From: Silvania hatchlandensis | Lineage (GTDB): Bacteria; Pseudomonadota; Gammaproteobacteria; Enterobacterales; Enterobacteriaceae | Reading direction: 5' to 3' | Length of the DNA: 64,000 nucleotides | Assembly (NCBI RefSeq): GCF_025564065.1 | Contig: NZ_JAMGZK010000036.1 | Span: forward strand, 1-64,000 | Part shown: piece by piece, positions 32,201 through 41,082 of the stretch | How positions within the stretch are numbered: the stretch's first letter is position 1 | Layout of the letters: each line of letters opens with the position of its first letter | Position numbers and translations under genes: made by a program | Notes under the pieces: model-generated | Databases searched by the model: none | What the model was told of the DNA's origin: nothing | The model's input: the letters and a program-made list of their open reading frames with translations, nothing else

Positions 32201-33165
32201 CCGAAAGCCGCGCCACGCTGCGCATGTGGTGGGCAGAAACCACCTGGCAGATGCAGCGTCTGCGTGATAACCCGGCGTGTGCCGATCAGGAGCACGAGGC
32301 GAAAGCCAACGATAACGATCCGGGTCTGAACGTGAAGCTTTCGTTCGACATCAACGAAGACATTGCCGCGCCGTACATCGCGAAGGGTGCGCGTCCGAAA
32401 GTGGCGGTCCTGCGCGAGCAGGGCGTTAACTCCCACGTGGAGATGGCGGCTGCCTTCCACCGCGCGGGCTTCGACGCTATCGACGTTCACATGAGCGATC
32501 TGCTGGCTGGACGTACCGGTCTGGAGAGCTTCCAGGCGCTGGTGGCGTGCGGCGGGTTCTCTTACGGGGACGTGCTGGGCGCGGGCGAGGGCTGGGCGAA
32601 GTCGATTCTCTTCAACGACCGCGTGCGTGATGAGTTCGAAACCTTCTTCCACCGTCCGCAGACCCTGGCACTGGGCGTTTGTAACGGCTGCCAGATGATG
32701 TCGAACCTGCGCGAGCTGATCCCAGGCAGTGAAGCCTGGCCGCGCTTTGTGCGTAACCAGTCCGACCGCTTTGAAGCGCGTTTCAGCCTGGTTGAAGTCA
32801 CGCAAAGCCCGTCTCTGCTGCTTCAGGGGATGGTGGGCTCACAGATGCCAATCGCTGTTTCCCACGGTGAAGGGCAGGTTGAAGTGCGTAACGCCGCGCA
32901 TCTGGCGGAGCTGGAGAGCAAAGGTCTGGTGGCGCTGCGCTTTGTTGATAACTTCGGCAAAGTGACGCAAACGTACCCGGCTAACCCGAACGGCTCGGCC
33001 AACGGCATTACCGCGGTGACCAGCGAAAGCGGTCGCGTAACGGTGATGATGCCGCACCCTGAGCGCGTGTTCCGTACCGTCAGCAACTCCTGGCACCCGG
33101 AAAACTGGGGCGAGGATAGCCCGTGGATGCGTATCTTCCGCAACGCACGTAAGCAGTTGGGGTAA
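29278..33165 (+). CDS. purL: phosphoribosylformylglycinamidine synthase
   Basis: PurL converts formylglycinamide ribonucleotide, ATP and glutamine to the amidine in the fourth step of purine synthesis. It is the large single-chain form with 1295 residues, as in E. coli. It has an N-terminal PurS-like domain, the two AIR-synthase-like halves with ATP sites (for example [20 protein letters not shown] and [19 protein letters not shown]), and a C-terminal glutamine amidotransferase domain with nucleophile Cys in [12 protein letters not shown] and His/Glu in MPHPERVF. The start is one of two adjacent ATG codons. It is monocistronic under PurR. Confidence 0.98.
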   Translation: MMEILRGSPALSAFRINKLLARFQAADLPVSNIYAEYVHFADLNAPLTAEELTRLERLLKYGPSLSSHTPNGKLLLVTPRPGTISPWSSKATDIAHNCGLSQVSRLERGVAYYVEASTLTDAQWAVVATELHDRMMESVFASLDDAQKLFSHHQPAPVQSVDLLGEGRQALIDANLRLGLALAEDEIDYLQDAFVKLNRNPNDIELYMFAQANSEHCRHKIFNADWIIDGEQQPKSLFKMIKNTMEQTPDHVLSAYKDNAAVMEGSEVGRFFADREAGRYDFHQEAAHILMKVETHNHPTAISPWPGAATGSGGEIRDEGATGRGAKPKAGLVGFSVSNLRIPGFEQPWEEDFGKPERIVTALDIMTDGPLGGAAFNNEFGRPALNGYFRTYEEKVESHNGEELRGYHKPIMLAGGIGNIRADHVQKGEIVVGAKLIVLGGPAMNIGLGGGAASSMASGQSDADLDFASVQRDNPEMERRCQEVIDRCWQLGEANPILFIHDVGAGGLSNAMPELVSDGNRGGRFNLRDILSDEPGMSPLEIWCNESQERYVLAVAPDQLPLFDELCRRERAPYAVIGEATEEMHLSLSDTHFDNQPIDLPLDVLLGKTPKMTRDVQTRKASGKALDLQGVTVADAVNRVLHLPAVAEKTFLVTIGDRTVTGMVARDQMVGPWQVPVANCAVTTASLDSYYGEAMALGERSPVALLDFAASARLAVGEALTNIAATQIGDIKRIKLSANWMAAAGHPGEDAGLYEAVKAVGEELCPALGLTIPVGKDSMSMKTRWQEGNEQREMTSPLSLVITAFARVEDVRHTITPQLSTEDNALLLIDLGKGHNALGATALAQVYRQLGDTAADVRDVAQLKGFYDAIQALVAAGKLLAYHDRSDGGLLVTLAEMAFTGHCGVEANIATLGDDRLAALFNEELGAVIQVRAADREAVEALLAQHGLGDCVHYLGKAVTGDRFVIESNGQAVFAESRATLRMWWAETTWQMQRLRDNPACADQEHEAKANDNDPGLNVKLSFDINEDIAAPYIAKGARPKVAVLREQGVNSHVEMAAAFHRAGFDAIDVHMSDLLAGRTGLESFQALVACGGFSYGDVLGAGEGWAKSILFNDRVRDEFETFFHRPQTLALGVCNGCQMMSNLRELIPGSEAWPRFVRNQSDRFEARFSLVEVTQSPSLLLQGMVGSQMPIAVSHGEGQVEVRNAAHLAELESKGLVALRFVDNFGKVTQTYPANPNGSANGITAVTSESGRVTVMMPHPERVFRTVSNSWHPENWGEDSPWMRIFRNARKQLG

Positions 33166-33177
33166 GCGTTATGTTGC

Positions 33178-33205
33178 CGTCGTAGTGCCGGGCGGCACTA
33201 CGACG
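33178..33205. repeat. perfect palindrome after purL
   Basis: CGTCGTAGTGCCG, two bases GG, then CGGCACTACGACG form a 13-pair stem 12 bases after the purL stop. No T-tract follows, so it may be a REP-like element or a 3'-end stabiliser rather than a standard terminator. Confidence 0.65.
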
Positions 33206-33206
33206 G

Positions 33207-33320
33207 TGTCGCATATTTACGACAACCCCTGTAATACGATGTCGCCAAATGGCGACATTTAAGTTATTGATTTATATGATAGTGGTGATAAGCCCGTCAG
33301 GGTGTTGCTAATTAACGACA
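33207..33320 (+). promoter_or_regulatory. three GlrR binding sites upstream of glmY
   Basis: TGTC-N10-GACA occurs perfectly at 33207-33224 and 33240-33257, and as TGTT-N10-GACA at 33303-33320. E. coli glmY is controlled by GlrR at three sites of this pattern. The offsets of 33 and 63 bp are whole helical turns, placing all three on one face of the DNA. An IHF-like AATCATTTCATTA lies at 33354-33366 between them and the promoter. Confidence 0.88.
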
Positions 33321-33401
33321 GATCGTGCGAAAAGCGTACCGCGAGATAATCACAATCATTTCATTAAATGTCCTTATGTTTCATATAATTAAAATTTATA
33401 T

Positions 33402-33429
33402 TTGCATTGTGGCATATCTGTTGCATAAT
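33402..33429 (+). promoter_or_regulatory. overlapping sigma-54 and sigma-70 promoters of glmY
   Basis: TGGCATATCTGTTGCA (33410-33425) has the GG (-24) and GC (-12) of a sigma-54 promoter, placed for a start at 33437. TTGCAT (33402-33407) with a 16-base spacer and CATAAT (33424-33429) forms an overlapping sigma-70 promoter. This double arrangement is known for glmY in E. coli. Confidence 0.85.
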
Positions 33430-33436
33430 AATACCC

Positions 33437-33626
33437 AGTGGCTCATTCACCCTCTTATGTCAGCCCCTTCGGGACGCGCTACATAAACTTCGAATGACGC
33501 ACAAAAAGGTGCCTGCCGTCCAACTACTGATAATTGCATTGCTTTATCAGACCTCCGGGCGAAACGTCGAGTTAGGCACCGCCTCATTTCACAACAAAGC
33601 CGGGTTTTAACCCGGCTTTGTTGTAT
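33437..33626 (+). ncRNA. glmY: GlmY small regulatory RNA
   Basis: GlmY is a Hfq-independent small RNA that titrates the adaptor RapZ, so that GlmZ escapes cleavage and activates glmS mRNA when glucosamine 6-phosphate is scarce. The sequence starts AGTGGCTCATTCACC and matches E. coli GlmY along most of its length, including AAGGTGCCTGCCGTCCAACT, GAAACGTCGAGTTAGGCACC and the paired segments GGTGCCT/AGGCACC. It ends in a terminator hairpin AAAGCCGGG-TTTTAA-CCCGGCTTT. It lies just upstream of glrK, the kinase gene of the two-component system that activates it. Confidence 0.95.
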
Positions 33627-33684
33627 CTAACCTATTGTCCAGTTAGCATCTTCCTACACTCCCCCTGCGACAGAGAGTCACGCG

Positions 33685-35118
33685 TTGAAACGCTGGTCAG
33701 TTTTCCCTCGCTCGTTACGACAGTTAGTCATGATGGCTTTCCTGCTGATCCTGCTCCCGCTGCTGGTGCTGGCGTGGCAGGCCTGGCAAAGCCTGAACGC
33801 GCTCAGCGCCCAGGCGGCGCTTACCAACCGCACCACGCTGATAGATGCCCGGCGCAGCGAAGCGATGACCAATGCAGCGCTGGAGATGGAGCGCAGCTAC
33901 CGCCAGTACTGCGTGCTCGACGACCGGACGCTGGAGCGGGTGTATCAGAACCAGCGCAAGCGCTACAGCGAAATGCTCGATGCGCACGCGGGCGTGCTGC
34001 CGGACGATAAGCTCTATCAGGCCCTGCGCCAGGATATTAATGCCCTGGCGCAGCTGCAGTGTCATAACAGCGGCCCCGATGCTCAGGCGGCGTTGCGGCT
34101 GGAATCCTTCGCCAACGCCAATACCGAGATGGTGCAGACTACCCGGTCGGTGATCTTCTCCCGCGGGCAGCAACTCCAGCAGGAGATTGCCGAGCGCGGC
34201 CAGTTCTTCGGCTGGCAGGCGCTGGTGCTTTTTCTGGTCAGCCTGGGGTTAGTTCTGCTGTTTACCCGCATGATCATCGGCCCGGTGAAGGGCATCGAGC
34301 GGATGATTAACCGGCTGGGGGAGGGACGAACGCTTGGCAATACCGTCGCCTTCACCGGACCGCGCGAGCTGCGCTCGGTCGGGCAGCGTATCATCTGGCT
34401 CTCCGAGCGGCTGGCGTGGCTGGAGTCCCAGCGCCACCAGTTCCTGCGCCACATCTCCCATGAACTCAAAACGCCTCTTGCCAGCATGCGCGAGGGCACC
34501 GAACTGTTGGCCGACCAGGTCGCCGGCCCGCTGACTACGGAACAGCGGGAGATAGTCGACATCCTTGATGCCAGCAGCCGTAACCTGCAAAAATTGATTG
34601 AACAACTGCTCGACTACAACCGTAAACTGGCTGACGGGGCACCCGAGCTGGAGACGGTAGAGCTTGCGCCGCTGGTGGATATGGTGCTCTCCGCCCACAG
34701 CCTGCCTGCACGCGCTAAAATGATGCATACTGAACTCACGCTTGCGGCGCCCGTCTGTTTTGCCGAGCCAATGCTGCTGATGAGCGTGCTGGATAATCTT
34801 TATTCCAATGCGGTGCACTATGGTATTGAATCCGGTACCATTTATATTCGCAGTTTTACGCAAGGCTCGCGGGTCTGTATTGATGTCGCCAACACCGGAA
34901 GCCCGATCCCGAACGACGAAAAAGCGATGATCTTCGAACCTTTTTTCCAGGGGAGTCATCAACGAAAAGGGGCGGTTAAGGGGAGTGGTCTGGGGCTGAG
35001 TATTGCCCGCGACTGCATCCGCCGTATGCAGGGAGAGCTAAATCTTGTCACTGACGACCGTACCGATGTCTGTTTTCGCATCGAACTGCCGCTTGAGTCG
35101 GAAAAATCACTAAAATGA
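33685..35118 (+). CDS. glrK: two-component sensor histidine kinase GlrK (QseE)
   Basis: GlrK is an inner-membrane histidine kinase that phosphorylates GlrR; catecholamine and envelope signals have been proposed. It has 477 residues. Two membrane segments, MMAFLLILLPLLVLAWQAW and ALVLFLVSLGLVLLF, flank a periplasmic helical domain of about 150 residues. A HAMP linker follows, then the H box RHISHELKTPL with phospho-accepting H259, the N box LLMSVLDNLYSNAVHY and the G box GSGLGLSIARDCIRRM. Its stop overlaps the qseG start (ATGA at 35115). Confidence 0.96.
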   Translation: MKRWSVFPRSLRQLVMMAFLLILLPLLVLAWQAWQSLNALSAQAALTNRTTLIDARRSEAMTNAALEMERSYRQYCVLDDRTLERVYQNQRKRYSEMLDAHAGVLPDDKLYQALRQDINALAQLQCHNSGPDAQAALRLESFANANTEMVQTTRSVIFSRGQQLQQEIAERGQFFGWQALVLFLVSLGLVLLFTRMIIGPVKGIERMINRLGEGRTLGNTVAFTGPRELRSVGQRIIWLSERLAWLESQRHQFLRHISHELKTPLASMREGTELLADQVAGPLTTEQREIVDILDASSRNLQKLIEQLLDYNRKLADGAPELETVELAPLVDMVLSAHSLPARAKMMHTELTLAAPVCFAEPMLLMSVLDNLYSNAVHYGIESGTIYIRSFTQGSRVCIDVANTGSPIPNDEKAMIFEPFFQGSHQRKGAVKGSGLGLSIARDCIRRMQGELNLVTDDRTDVCFRIELPLESEKSLK

Positions 35119-35891
35119 ATCTAAGTCTGGTGAGTATGTCACACGTCTTTTCCCGCGCCATTAACGCGGTGTTTTCCGCAAAAAAAATTCGCTTATCCCT
35201 CTCCTGCCTTTTGCTCGCGGGATGCGTCTCGCATGCCCCGACCAGCGCTATCAGCGATAAGCAGGATGAAAAATTACCCGATCATCAGCTGGCGGACTTC
35301 CTTGCGACCGACTGCAATAATATCTGGCAGCTGCAGGGGCATGAAACCGAGAGCAACCCGCTTTACTGGCTGCGCGGTATGGATTGTGCCGAACGTCTGG
35401 CACCTGCCGCCGCTCGCGCAGAGGCGCGTCATTGGACGGATGACATCTGGCAGGCGCGCTTTAAGCGGGGTATTTTGCTGGCGAATGCCAAAATTAACCC
35501 GGTGGAGCGGCGACTGCTGACCACCCGCCTCGATGCCCTGAGCGCGCAAATTCCCGCCCAGGTACGCCCGCTGTATCAGCTGTGGCGCGACGGGCAAGTG
35601 TCACAACTACAGCTGGCAGAGGAGCGCTCCCGCTACGGCAAGCTGCAGCAGTCTGCCGATGCCCAGCTCGATACCCTGCGCCTGCAGCAGCAGTATTTGC
35701 GCTCGCAGCTTGATACCACTACCCGGAAGCTGGAGAACCTGACTGATATCGAACGCCAGCTCTCAACCCGCAAGCCAGCGAGTAATTATCTGCCGGATGC
35801 GCCAAAAAGCGCCGCAGCACCGGCAAAAGCTGATGCCGCGCCAGCGGAGCCGGACAGCGCTCCCGCGAAACCAGAGGACGTGAAGCCATGA
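35115..35891 (+). CDS. qseG: two-component system lipoprotein QseG
   Basis: QseG (YfhG) is an outer-membrane lipoprotein that interacts with the kinase GlrK and is needed for its signalling in pathogenic E. coli. It has 258 residues from the ATG that overlaps the glrK stop; a start seven codons later is equally possible. The signal sequence is ISLSCLLLAGC-like (LSLSCLLLAGCVSH) with lipobox LAGC. The middle matches E. coli QseG (QIPAQVRPLYQLWRDGQVSQ and TTRKLENLTDIERQLSTRKPAS). The C-terminal 40 residues are an Ala/Pro/Lys-rich low-complexity tail, longer than in E. coli. Confidence 0.92.
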   Translation: MNLSLVSMSHVFSRAINAVFSAKKIRLSLSCLLLAGCVSHAPTSAISDKQDEKLPDHQLADFLATDCNNIWQLQGHETESNPLYWLRGMDCAERLAPAAARAEARHWTDDIWQARFKRGILLANAKINPVERRLLTTRLDALSAQIPAQVRPLYQLWRDGQVSQLQLAEERSRYGKLQQSADAQLDTLRLQQQYLRSQLDTTTRKLENLTDIERQLSTRKPASNYLPDAPKSAAAPAKADAAPAEPDSAPAKPEDVKP

Positions 35892-37225
35892 CAACCCGCA
35901 AACCTGCGCACCTTTTGCTGGTGGATGATGACCCCGGCTTGCTGAAACTGCTGGGCATGCGCCTGGTGAGTGAGGGCTACAGCGTGGTCACCGCTGAAAG
36001 CGGCCAGGAAGGGCTGAAAGTGCTGGGGCGCGAGAAAGTCGACCTGGTGATAAGCGATCTGCGGATGGACGAAATGGACGGCATGCAGCTGTTTGCCGAG
36101 ATCCAGAAACTGCAGCCGGGGATGCCGGTGATCATTCTCACCGCCCACGGCTCAATCCCGGATGCGGTGGCGGCCACCCAGCAGGGCGTATTCAGCTTCC
36201 TCACCAAACCGGTGGACAAAGACGCGCTGTACAAGGCGATCGATAACGCCCTTGAGCACGCCGCGCCCTCCAGCGACGACCAGTGGCGAGAAGCGATAGT
36301 CACCCGCAGCCCAATCATGCTACGTCTGCTGGAGCAGGCCAGAATGGTGGCGCAGTCTGACGTCAGCGTGCTGATTAACGGCCACAGCGGCACCGGGAAA
36401 GAGATCCTCGCTCAGGCCATTCACAACGCCAGCCCGCGCGGCAAAAAAGCCTTTATCGCCATTAACTGCGGGGCATTGCCGGAACAGCTGCTGGAGTCCG
36501 AGCTGTTTGGTCACGCGCGCGGGGCCTTCACCGGGGCGGTCAGCAGCCGGGAAGGGCTGTTCCAGGCGGCGGAAGGCGGCACATTATTCCTCGATGAAAT
36601 TGGTGATATGCCTGCTGCCCTGCAGGTCAAACTGCTGCGTGTCCTCCAGGAGCGTAAGGTCAGGCCGCTGGGCAGCAACCGCGATATCGACATCAACGTG
36701 CGTATTATTTCCGCCACCCACCGGGATCTGCCGAAGGCGATGGCGCGCAACGAATTTCGCGAAGACCTGTTCTATCGTCTGAACGTTGTTAACCTCAAAA
36801 TTCCGGCGCTGGCGGAACGTGCCGAAGATATCCCTCTGCTGGCGACCCAGCTGCTGCGCCAGTCCGCCGAGCGGCATAAGCCCTTTGTGCGGGCATTCTC
36901 CACCGATGCGATGAAGCGTCTGATGACCGCCAGCTGGCCCGGTAACGTGCGTCAGCTGGTGAACGTGATTGAGCAGTGCGTGGCGCTGACCTCTTCGCCG
37001 GTAATCAGCGACGCGCTGGTGGAACAGGCGCTGGAGGGTGAAAACACCGCCTTACCGACCTTCGCTGAAGCGCGTAACCAGTTTGAACTCAACTATCTGC
37101 GCAAGCTTTTGCAGATCACCAAAGGCAACGTCACCCACGCCGCGCGGATGGCCGGACGCAACCGCACCGAGTTTTATAAACTGCTGTCGCGCCACGAGCT
37201 GGAAGCAAACGACTTCAAAGAGTGA
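35888..37225 (+). CDS. glrR: sigma-54-dependent response regulator GlrR (QseF)
   Basis: GlrR activates sigma-54 promoters, notably glmY and rpoE in E. coli. It has 445 residues in three domains: a receiver with phospho-acceptor D57 (DLVISDLRMDEMDG), a central AAA+ domain with Walker A GHSGTGKEI, the sigma-54 contact loop GAFTGA (HARGAFTGAVSS) and Walker B TLFLDEIGD, and a C-terminal Fis-type helix-turn-helix (KGNVTHAARMAGRNRTEFYKLL). It overlaps qseG by four bases. Its predicted sites lie before glmY, 2.5 kb upstream in the same cluster. Confidence 0.97.
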   Translation: MTTRKPAHLLLVDDDPGLLKLLGMRLVSEGYSVVTAESGQEGLKVLGREKVDLVISDLRMDEMDGMQLFAEIQKLQPGMPVIILTAHGSIPDAVAATQQGVFSFLTKPVDKDALYKAIDNALEHAAPSSDDQWREAIVTRSPIMLRLLEQARMVAQSDVSVLINGHSGTGKEILAQAIHNASPRGKKAFIAINCGALPEQLLESELFGHARGAFTGAVSSREGLFQAAEGGTLFLDEIGDMPAALQVKLLRVLQERKVRPLGSNRDIDINVRIISATHRDLPKAMARNEFREDLFYRLNVVNLKIPALAERAEDIPLLATQLLRQSAERHKPFVRAFSTDAMKRLMTASWPGNVRQLVNVIEQCVALTSSPVISDALVEQALEGENTALPTFAEARNQFELNYLRKLLQITKGNVTHAARMAGRNRTEFYKLLSRHELEANDFKE

Positions 37226-37244
37226 TACCGTAAAATCCGATTGA

Positions 37245-37637
<393 letters not shown>

Positions 37638-37654
37638 TCCCTGCGCCGCCGGAC

Positions 37655-37685
37655 AAAAAAAGCCCCTCGTCTGAGGGGCTTTTTG
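37655..37685. terminator. bidirectional terminator between glnB and hmp
   Basis: AGCCCCT and AGGGGCT pair around a five-base loop, with seven A residues before and five T residues after. It can end glnB on the plus strand and hmp on the minus strand. Confidence 0.92.
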
Positions 37686-37687
37686 CA

Positions 37688-38878
37688 TTACAGCACCTTA
37701 TGCGGGCCGAAGCATTCGTAGTGAATGTTGTCTTTATTCGCACCCAGTTCAATCAACTGCTGAGCGGCAAACTGCATAAACGCCACCGGGCCACAAACGT
37801 AGAACTGCATCTTCGCTGCGCTAAGCTGCTCTTTATACTGCGCTAAATCCATCAGACCTTCGCTGCCAAACAGGGCCTGGGCACGGTCGTTGTCGCTCGG
37901 CAGACGATACCAGGTGTGAGCGTGAAAGTCCGTCAGCGCGGCGGCAACGGTTTTCACTTCGTCGTCAAAGGCATGCACTTCACCGTTTTCCGCCGCGTGG
38001 AACCAGTTCACCTGTGCGCCGTGCGCAGATTTCGCCAGCGTGTCCAGCATTGCCAGCATTGGGGTCTGGCCCACGCCTGCGGAGATCAGCGTCACCGGGG
38101 TACTGGCATCCACCGCCATAAAGAAGTCGCCCGCTGGCGCGGCAAGGTGCACCACGTCACCGACGTTGGCGCTGTTATGCAGCCAGGTTGAGACCTGACC
38201 GCCGTCCTCGCGCTTCACCGCGATACGGTAGCCTTTGCCATTCGGCTTGCGGGTCAGGGAGTACTGACGAATTTCCTGATGTGGGAAGCCTTCCGGCTTC
38301 AGCCACACGCCGAGATACTGGCCAGGCTGATAGTCAGCAACCGGCTTACCGTCGACGGGCTCAAATTCAAAGCTGGTGATAAGCTGGCTGCGCGGCGTTT
38401 TTTCCACGATGCGGAAGGTGCGGGTGCCTTCCCAGCCGCCGGTTTTATCGGCATTTTCGCTGTAAATCTGCGCTTCACGGTTGATAAACACATTCGCCAG
38501 CACGCCGTAGGCTTTGCCCCACGCGTCCAGCACCTCCTGACCCGGGCTGAACATCTCGTCCAGCGTCGCCAGCAGGTGGCCGCCGACAATATTGTACTGT
38601 TCAGGTTGGATCTGGAAGCTGGTGTGCTTCTGGGCAATTTTTTCCACCGCGGGCAGCAGGACCGCCAGGTTTTCGATGTTGCTGGCGTAAGCGGCGATGG
38701 CGTTGAACAACGCTTCGCGCTGATCGCCGTTACGCTGGTTGCTCATGTTGAAAATCTCTTTGAGCTCCGGATTGTGCGTGAACATGCGATCGTAAAAATG
38801 GGCGGTGAGTTTAGGACCCGTTTCAACCAGCAGGGGAATGGTGGCTTTAACCGTAGCGATGGTTTGGGCGTCTAACAT
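37688..38878 (-). CDS. hmp: nitric oxide dioxygenase (flavohemoglobin)
   Basis: Hmp oxidises nitric oxide to nitrate with oxygen and NAD(P)H, the main aerobic NO detoxification enzyme. It has 396 residues, as in E. coli. The globin domain has Y29 in the distal pocket and proximal heme ligand H85 (AQKHTSFQ). The FAD domain has [19 protein letters not shown] in part, and the NAD domain has [17 protein letters not shown] and the C-terminal [11 protein letters not shown]. It is divergent from glyA across about 300 bases. An NsrR operator lies 26-48 bases upstream of the start codon. Confidence 0.98.
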   Translation of the reverse strand: MLDAQTIATVKATIPLLVETGPKLTAHFYDRMFTHNPELKEIFNMSNQRNGDQREALFNAIAAYASNIENLAVLLPAVEKIAQKHTSFQIQPEQYNIVGGHLLATLDEMFSPGQEVLDAWGKAYGVLANVFINREAQIYSENADKTGGWEGTRTFRIVEKTPRSQLITSFEFEPVDGKPVADYQPGQYLGVWLKPEGFPHQEIRQYSLTRKPNGKGYRIAVKREDGGQVSTWLHNSANVGDVVHLAAPAGDFFMAVDASTPVTLISAGVGQTPMLAMLDTLAKSAHGAQVNWFHAAENGEVHAFDDEVKTVAAALTDFHAHTWYRLPSDNDRAQALFGSEGLMDLAQYKEQLSAAKMQFYVCGPVAFMQFAAQQLIELGANKDNIHYECFGPHKVL

Positions 38879-38903
38879 AGCAGCTTCCTTTAGATGTTAT
38901 TTT

Positions 38904-38926
38904 AAAGTGTATTTTAAATGCATCTT
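38904..38926 (-). promoter_or_regulatory. NsrR operator of hmp
   Basis: On the minus strand the site reads AAGATGCATTT, A, AAATACACTTT, an 11-1-11 inverted repeat. It matches the NsrR consensus (AAGATGCATTT-N-AAATACATCTT) with two differences. NsrR is the NO-sensing iron-sulfur repressor of hmp. Confidence 0.9.
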
Positions 38927-39049
38927 ATAAAAAATAACCCTGCGTTGTAAATGGTTCTTTGTAACATGAATTATTTGCATCACAAACCTGAAAAGAAATC
39001 CGTTGTAAAATCGGCAGATCTTTATTCCTCAAACCCTTGCGCTACGGGT

Positions 39050-39065
39050 AGGTAAACGTTTGCGT
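39050..39065 (+). promoter_or_regulatory. PurR operator of glyA
   Basis: AGGTAAACGTTTGCGT is a close match to the PurR consensus and to the E. coli glyA PurR site as I recall it. A possible -35 TTGTCA follows at 39074-39079. The hmp-glyA interval also holds TGAATTATTTGCA (38967-38979), a degenerate match to the MetR motif TGAA-N5-TTCA; MetR controls both genes in E. coli. Confidence 0.85.
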
Positions 39066-39184
39066 AAAATCGTTTGTCAAGACCTGTTATCACTGTGCTA
39101 ATCAGTTATACTGTTGCCCGTCGTCCAACTGGACTGCCTTTTTCAGGGCAAAAATTTACTTGTTAGCTGAGTCAGGAGATGCGG

Positions 39185-40438
39185 ATGTTAAAGCGTGAAA
39201 TGAACATTGCCGATTATGATGCCGAACTGTGGCAGGCTATGGAGCAGGAAAAAGTACGTCAGGAAGAGCACATCGAACTGATCGCCTCCGAAAACTACAC
39301 CAGCCCGCGCGTGATGCAGGCGCAGGGTTCTCAGCTGACCAACAAATACGCTGAAGGTTACCCGGGCAAGCGCTACTACGGCGGTTGCGAGTACGTCGAT
39401 ATCGTTGAGCAACTGGCGATTGACCGTGCAAAAGCGCTGTTTGGCGCGGATTACGCTAACGTGCAGCCGCACTCCGGTTCTCAGGCTAACTTCGCGGTTT
39501 ACACCGCGCTGCTGCAGCCGGGCGATACCGTTCTGGGTATGAACCTGGCGCAAGGCGGTCACCTGACTCACGGCTCCCCGGTGAACTTCTCCGGCAAGCT
39601 GTACAACATCATCCCTTACGGTATTGATGAGTCCGGTAAGATTGACTACGAAGACATGGCTAAGCAGGCTCAGACCCACAAACCGAAGATGATCATCGGC
39701 GGCTTCTCTGCTTATTCCGGCGTCGTTGACTGGGCAAAAATGCGTGAAATCGCAGACAGCATCGGTGCCTACCTGTTCGTTGATATGGCGCACGTTGCCG
39801 GTCTGATTGCAGCAGACGTATACCCGAACCCGGTTCCACATGCGCACGTTGTGACCACCACCACCCACAAAACCCTGGCGGGTCCACGCGGTGGCCTGAT
39901 CCTGGCGAAAGGCGGTGACGAAGATCTGTATAAGAAACTGAACTCTGCGGTGTTCCCAAGCGCGCAGGGCGGCCCGCTGATGCACGTTATCGCCGCGAAA
40001 GCCGTAGCGCTGAAAGAAGCGATGGAGCCAGAGTTCAAAGTTTACCAGCAGCAGGTTGCTAAAAACGCCAAAGCGATGGTTGAAGTATTCCTGAACCGTG
40101 GCTACAAAGTGGTGTCTGGCGGCACGGAGAACCACCTGTTCCTGCTGGACCTGGTTGATAAAAACCTGACCGGTAAAGAAGCTGATGCTGCCCTGGGCCG
40201 CGCCAACATCACCGTGAACAAAAACAGCGTGCCAAACGATCCGAAGAGCCCGTTTGTGACCTCCGGTATCCGTATCGGCTCCCCAGCTGTGACGCGCCGT
40301 GGCTTTAAAGAAGCGGAAGTCAAAGAGCTGGCTGGCTGGATGTGTGATGTGCTGGACAACATCAACGACGAAGCGGTTATCGAACGCGTGAAGGGCAAAG
40401 TGCTGGATATCTGCGCACGCTTCCCGGTTTACGCATAA
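39185..40438 (+). CDS. glyA: serine hydroxymethyltransferase
   Basis: GlyA interconverts serine and glycine using tetrahydrofolate and pyridoxal phosphate, the main source of one-carbon units. From [17 protein letters not shown] it has 417 residues, the E. coli length, with CAGGAG upstream. The cofactor lysine lies in [15 protein letters not shown] (K229 by equal-length alignment), and the substrate region [10 protein letters not shown] is intact. The loop written [16 protein letters not shown] in E. coli reads [16 protein letters not shown] here, a change that probably leaves function unaltered. It is monocistronic with PurR control. Confidence 0.98.
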   Translation: MLKREMNIADYDAELWQAMEQEKVRQEEHIELIASENYTSPRVMQAQGSQLTNKYAEGYPGKRYYGGCEYVDIVEQLAIDRAKALFGADYANVQPHSGSQANFAVYTALLQPGDTVLGMNLAQGGHLTHGSPVNFSGKLYNIIPYGIDESGKIDYEDMAKQAQTHKPKMIIGGFSAYSGVVDWAKMREIADSIGAYLFVDMAHVAGLIAADVYPNPVPHAHVVTTTTHKTLAGPRGGLILAKGGDEDLYKKLNSAVFPSAQGGPLMHVIAAKAVALKEAMEPEFKVYQQQVAKNAKAMVEVFLNRGYKVVSGGTENHLFLLDLVDKNLTGKEADAALGRANITVNKNSVPNDPKSPFVTSGIRIGSPAVTRRGFKEAEVKELAGWMCDVLDNINDEAVIERVKGKVLDICARFPVYA

Positions 40439-40455
40439 TTCTGCCCGGCAGAATG

Positions 40456-40485
40456 AAAAAGGCCGCGCAAGCGGCCTTTGTTTTA
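40456..40485 (+). terminator. glyA terminator
   Basis: AAAGGCCGC and GCGGCCTTT pair around GCAA, followed by GTTTTAT. It lies between the convergent genes glyA and yphA and may serve both. Confidence 0.88.
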
Positions 40486-40486
40486 T

Positions 40487-40909
40487 CTAGCGTCGGTCGA
40501 TGGAAATCGCCCCCGGCCCGGTGACGGCCAGTAACAGAAACGCCCCCGCAATACTGATATTCTTATAGAAGTTAATCATGTTCGGCATCACCGCATCACC
40601 ACTCATATCCCAGTACGGGTGACCAATCACCGCCGTGCCCAGCGTATAAAAGACAAACAGCACCGCCAGCGGACGGGTGAAAAAGCCCAGCACGATCAGA
40701 ATAGCGGCGGGGACTTCCATAATCACCGCAATAATGGCGGCCAGCATCGGCATGGGCGCACCCAGCTTCGCCATGTACTGCACCGTGCCGTCAAAGCCGG
40801 TCATTTTGGGCAGGCCGAAGATAATAAACAGCGCCACAATGGCGATACGGGCAATCAACAGGATCAGCGGGCGGGACTGGCCGAAATCGAAATAGCGTAG
40901 TGCGTTCAT
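40487..40909 (-). CDS. yphA: DoxX family inner membrane protein YphA
   Basis: This 140-residue protein of the DoxX family has four predicted membrane segments ([56 protein letters not shown] and [16 protein letters not shown]). It matches E. coli YphA. The function is unknown; DoxX relatives have been linked to quinone or thiosulfate redox reactions, which cannot be shown here. In E. coli it begins a yph gene series next to the hca genes. Here it stands alone between glyA and hcaT. Confidence 0.88.
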   Translation of the reverse strand: MNALRYFDFGQSRPLILLIARIAIVALFIIFGLPKMTGFDGTVQYMAKLGAPMPMLAAIIAVIMEVPAAILIVLGFFTRPLAVLFVFYTLGTAVIGHPYWDMSGDAVMPNMINFYKNISIAGAFLLLAVTGPGAISIDRR

Positions 40910-41082
40910 GACGGTATGACCTTTTTAAGCTGTGTCACTTAACCCTAATACAGTTTTTCAGCCCTCGCCATGAGCCATCCGGCTCTGTTTTTTGTTAATC
41001 GAAGGTTAATTTATAGCAGGCTATCGACTTGCTTAATTGTCGCTTTCTCGCCAGACTAGCGCCTCCAAAACGGGAGGGATTC

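Noticed and set aside
31039-32805. A 588-codon open frame on the minus strand within purL
   Set aside because: It is fully inside purL, reads as a His/Gln/Arg-rich chain typical of antisense frames in GC-rich genes, and has no family resemblance.
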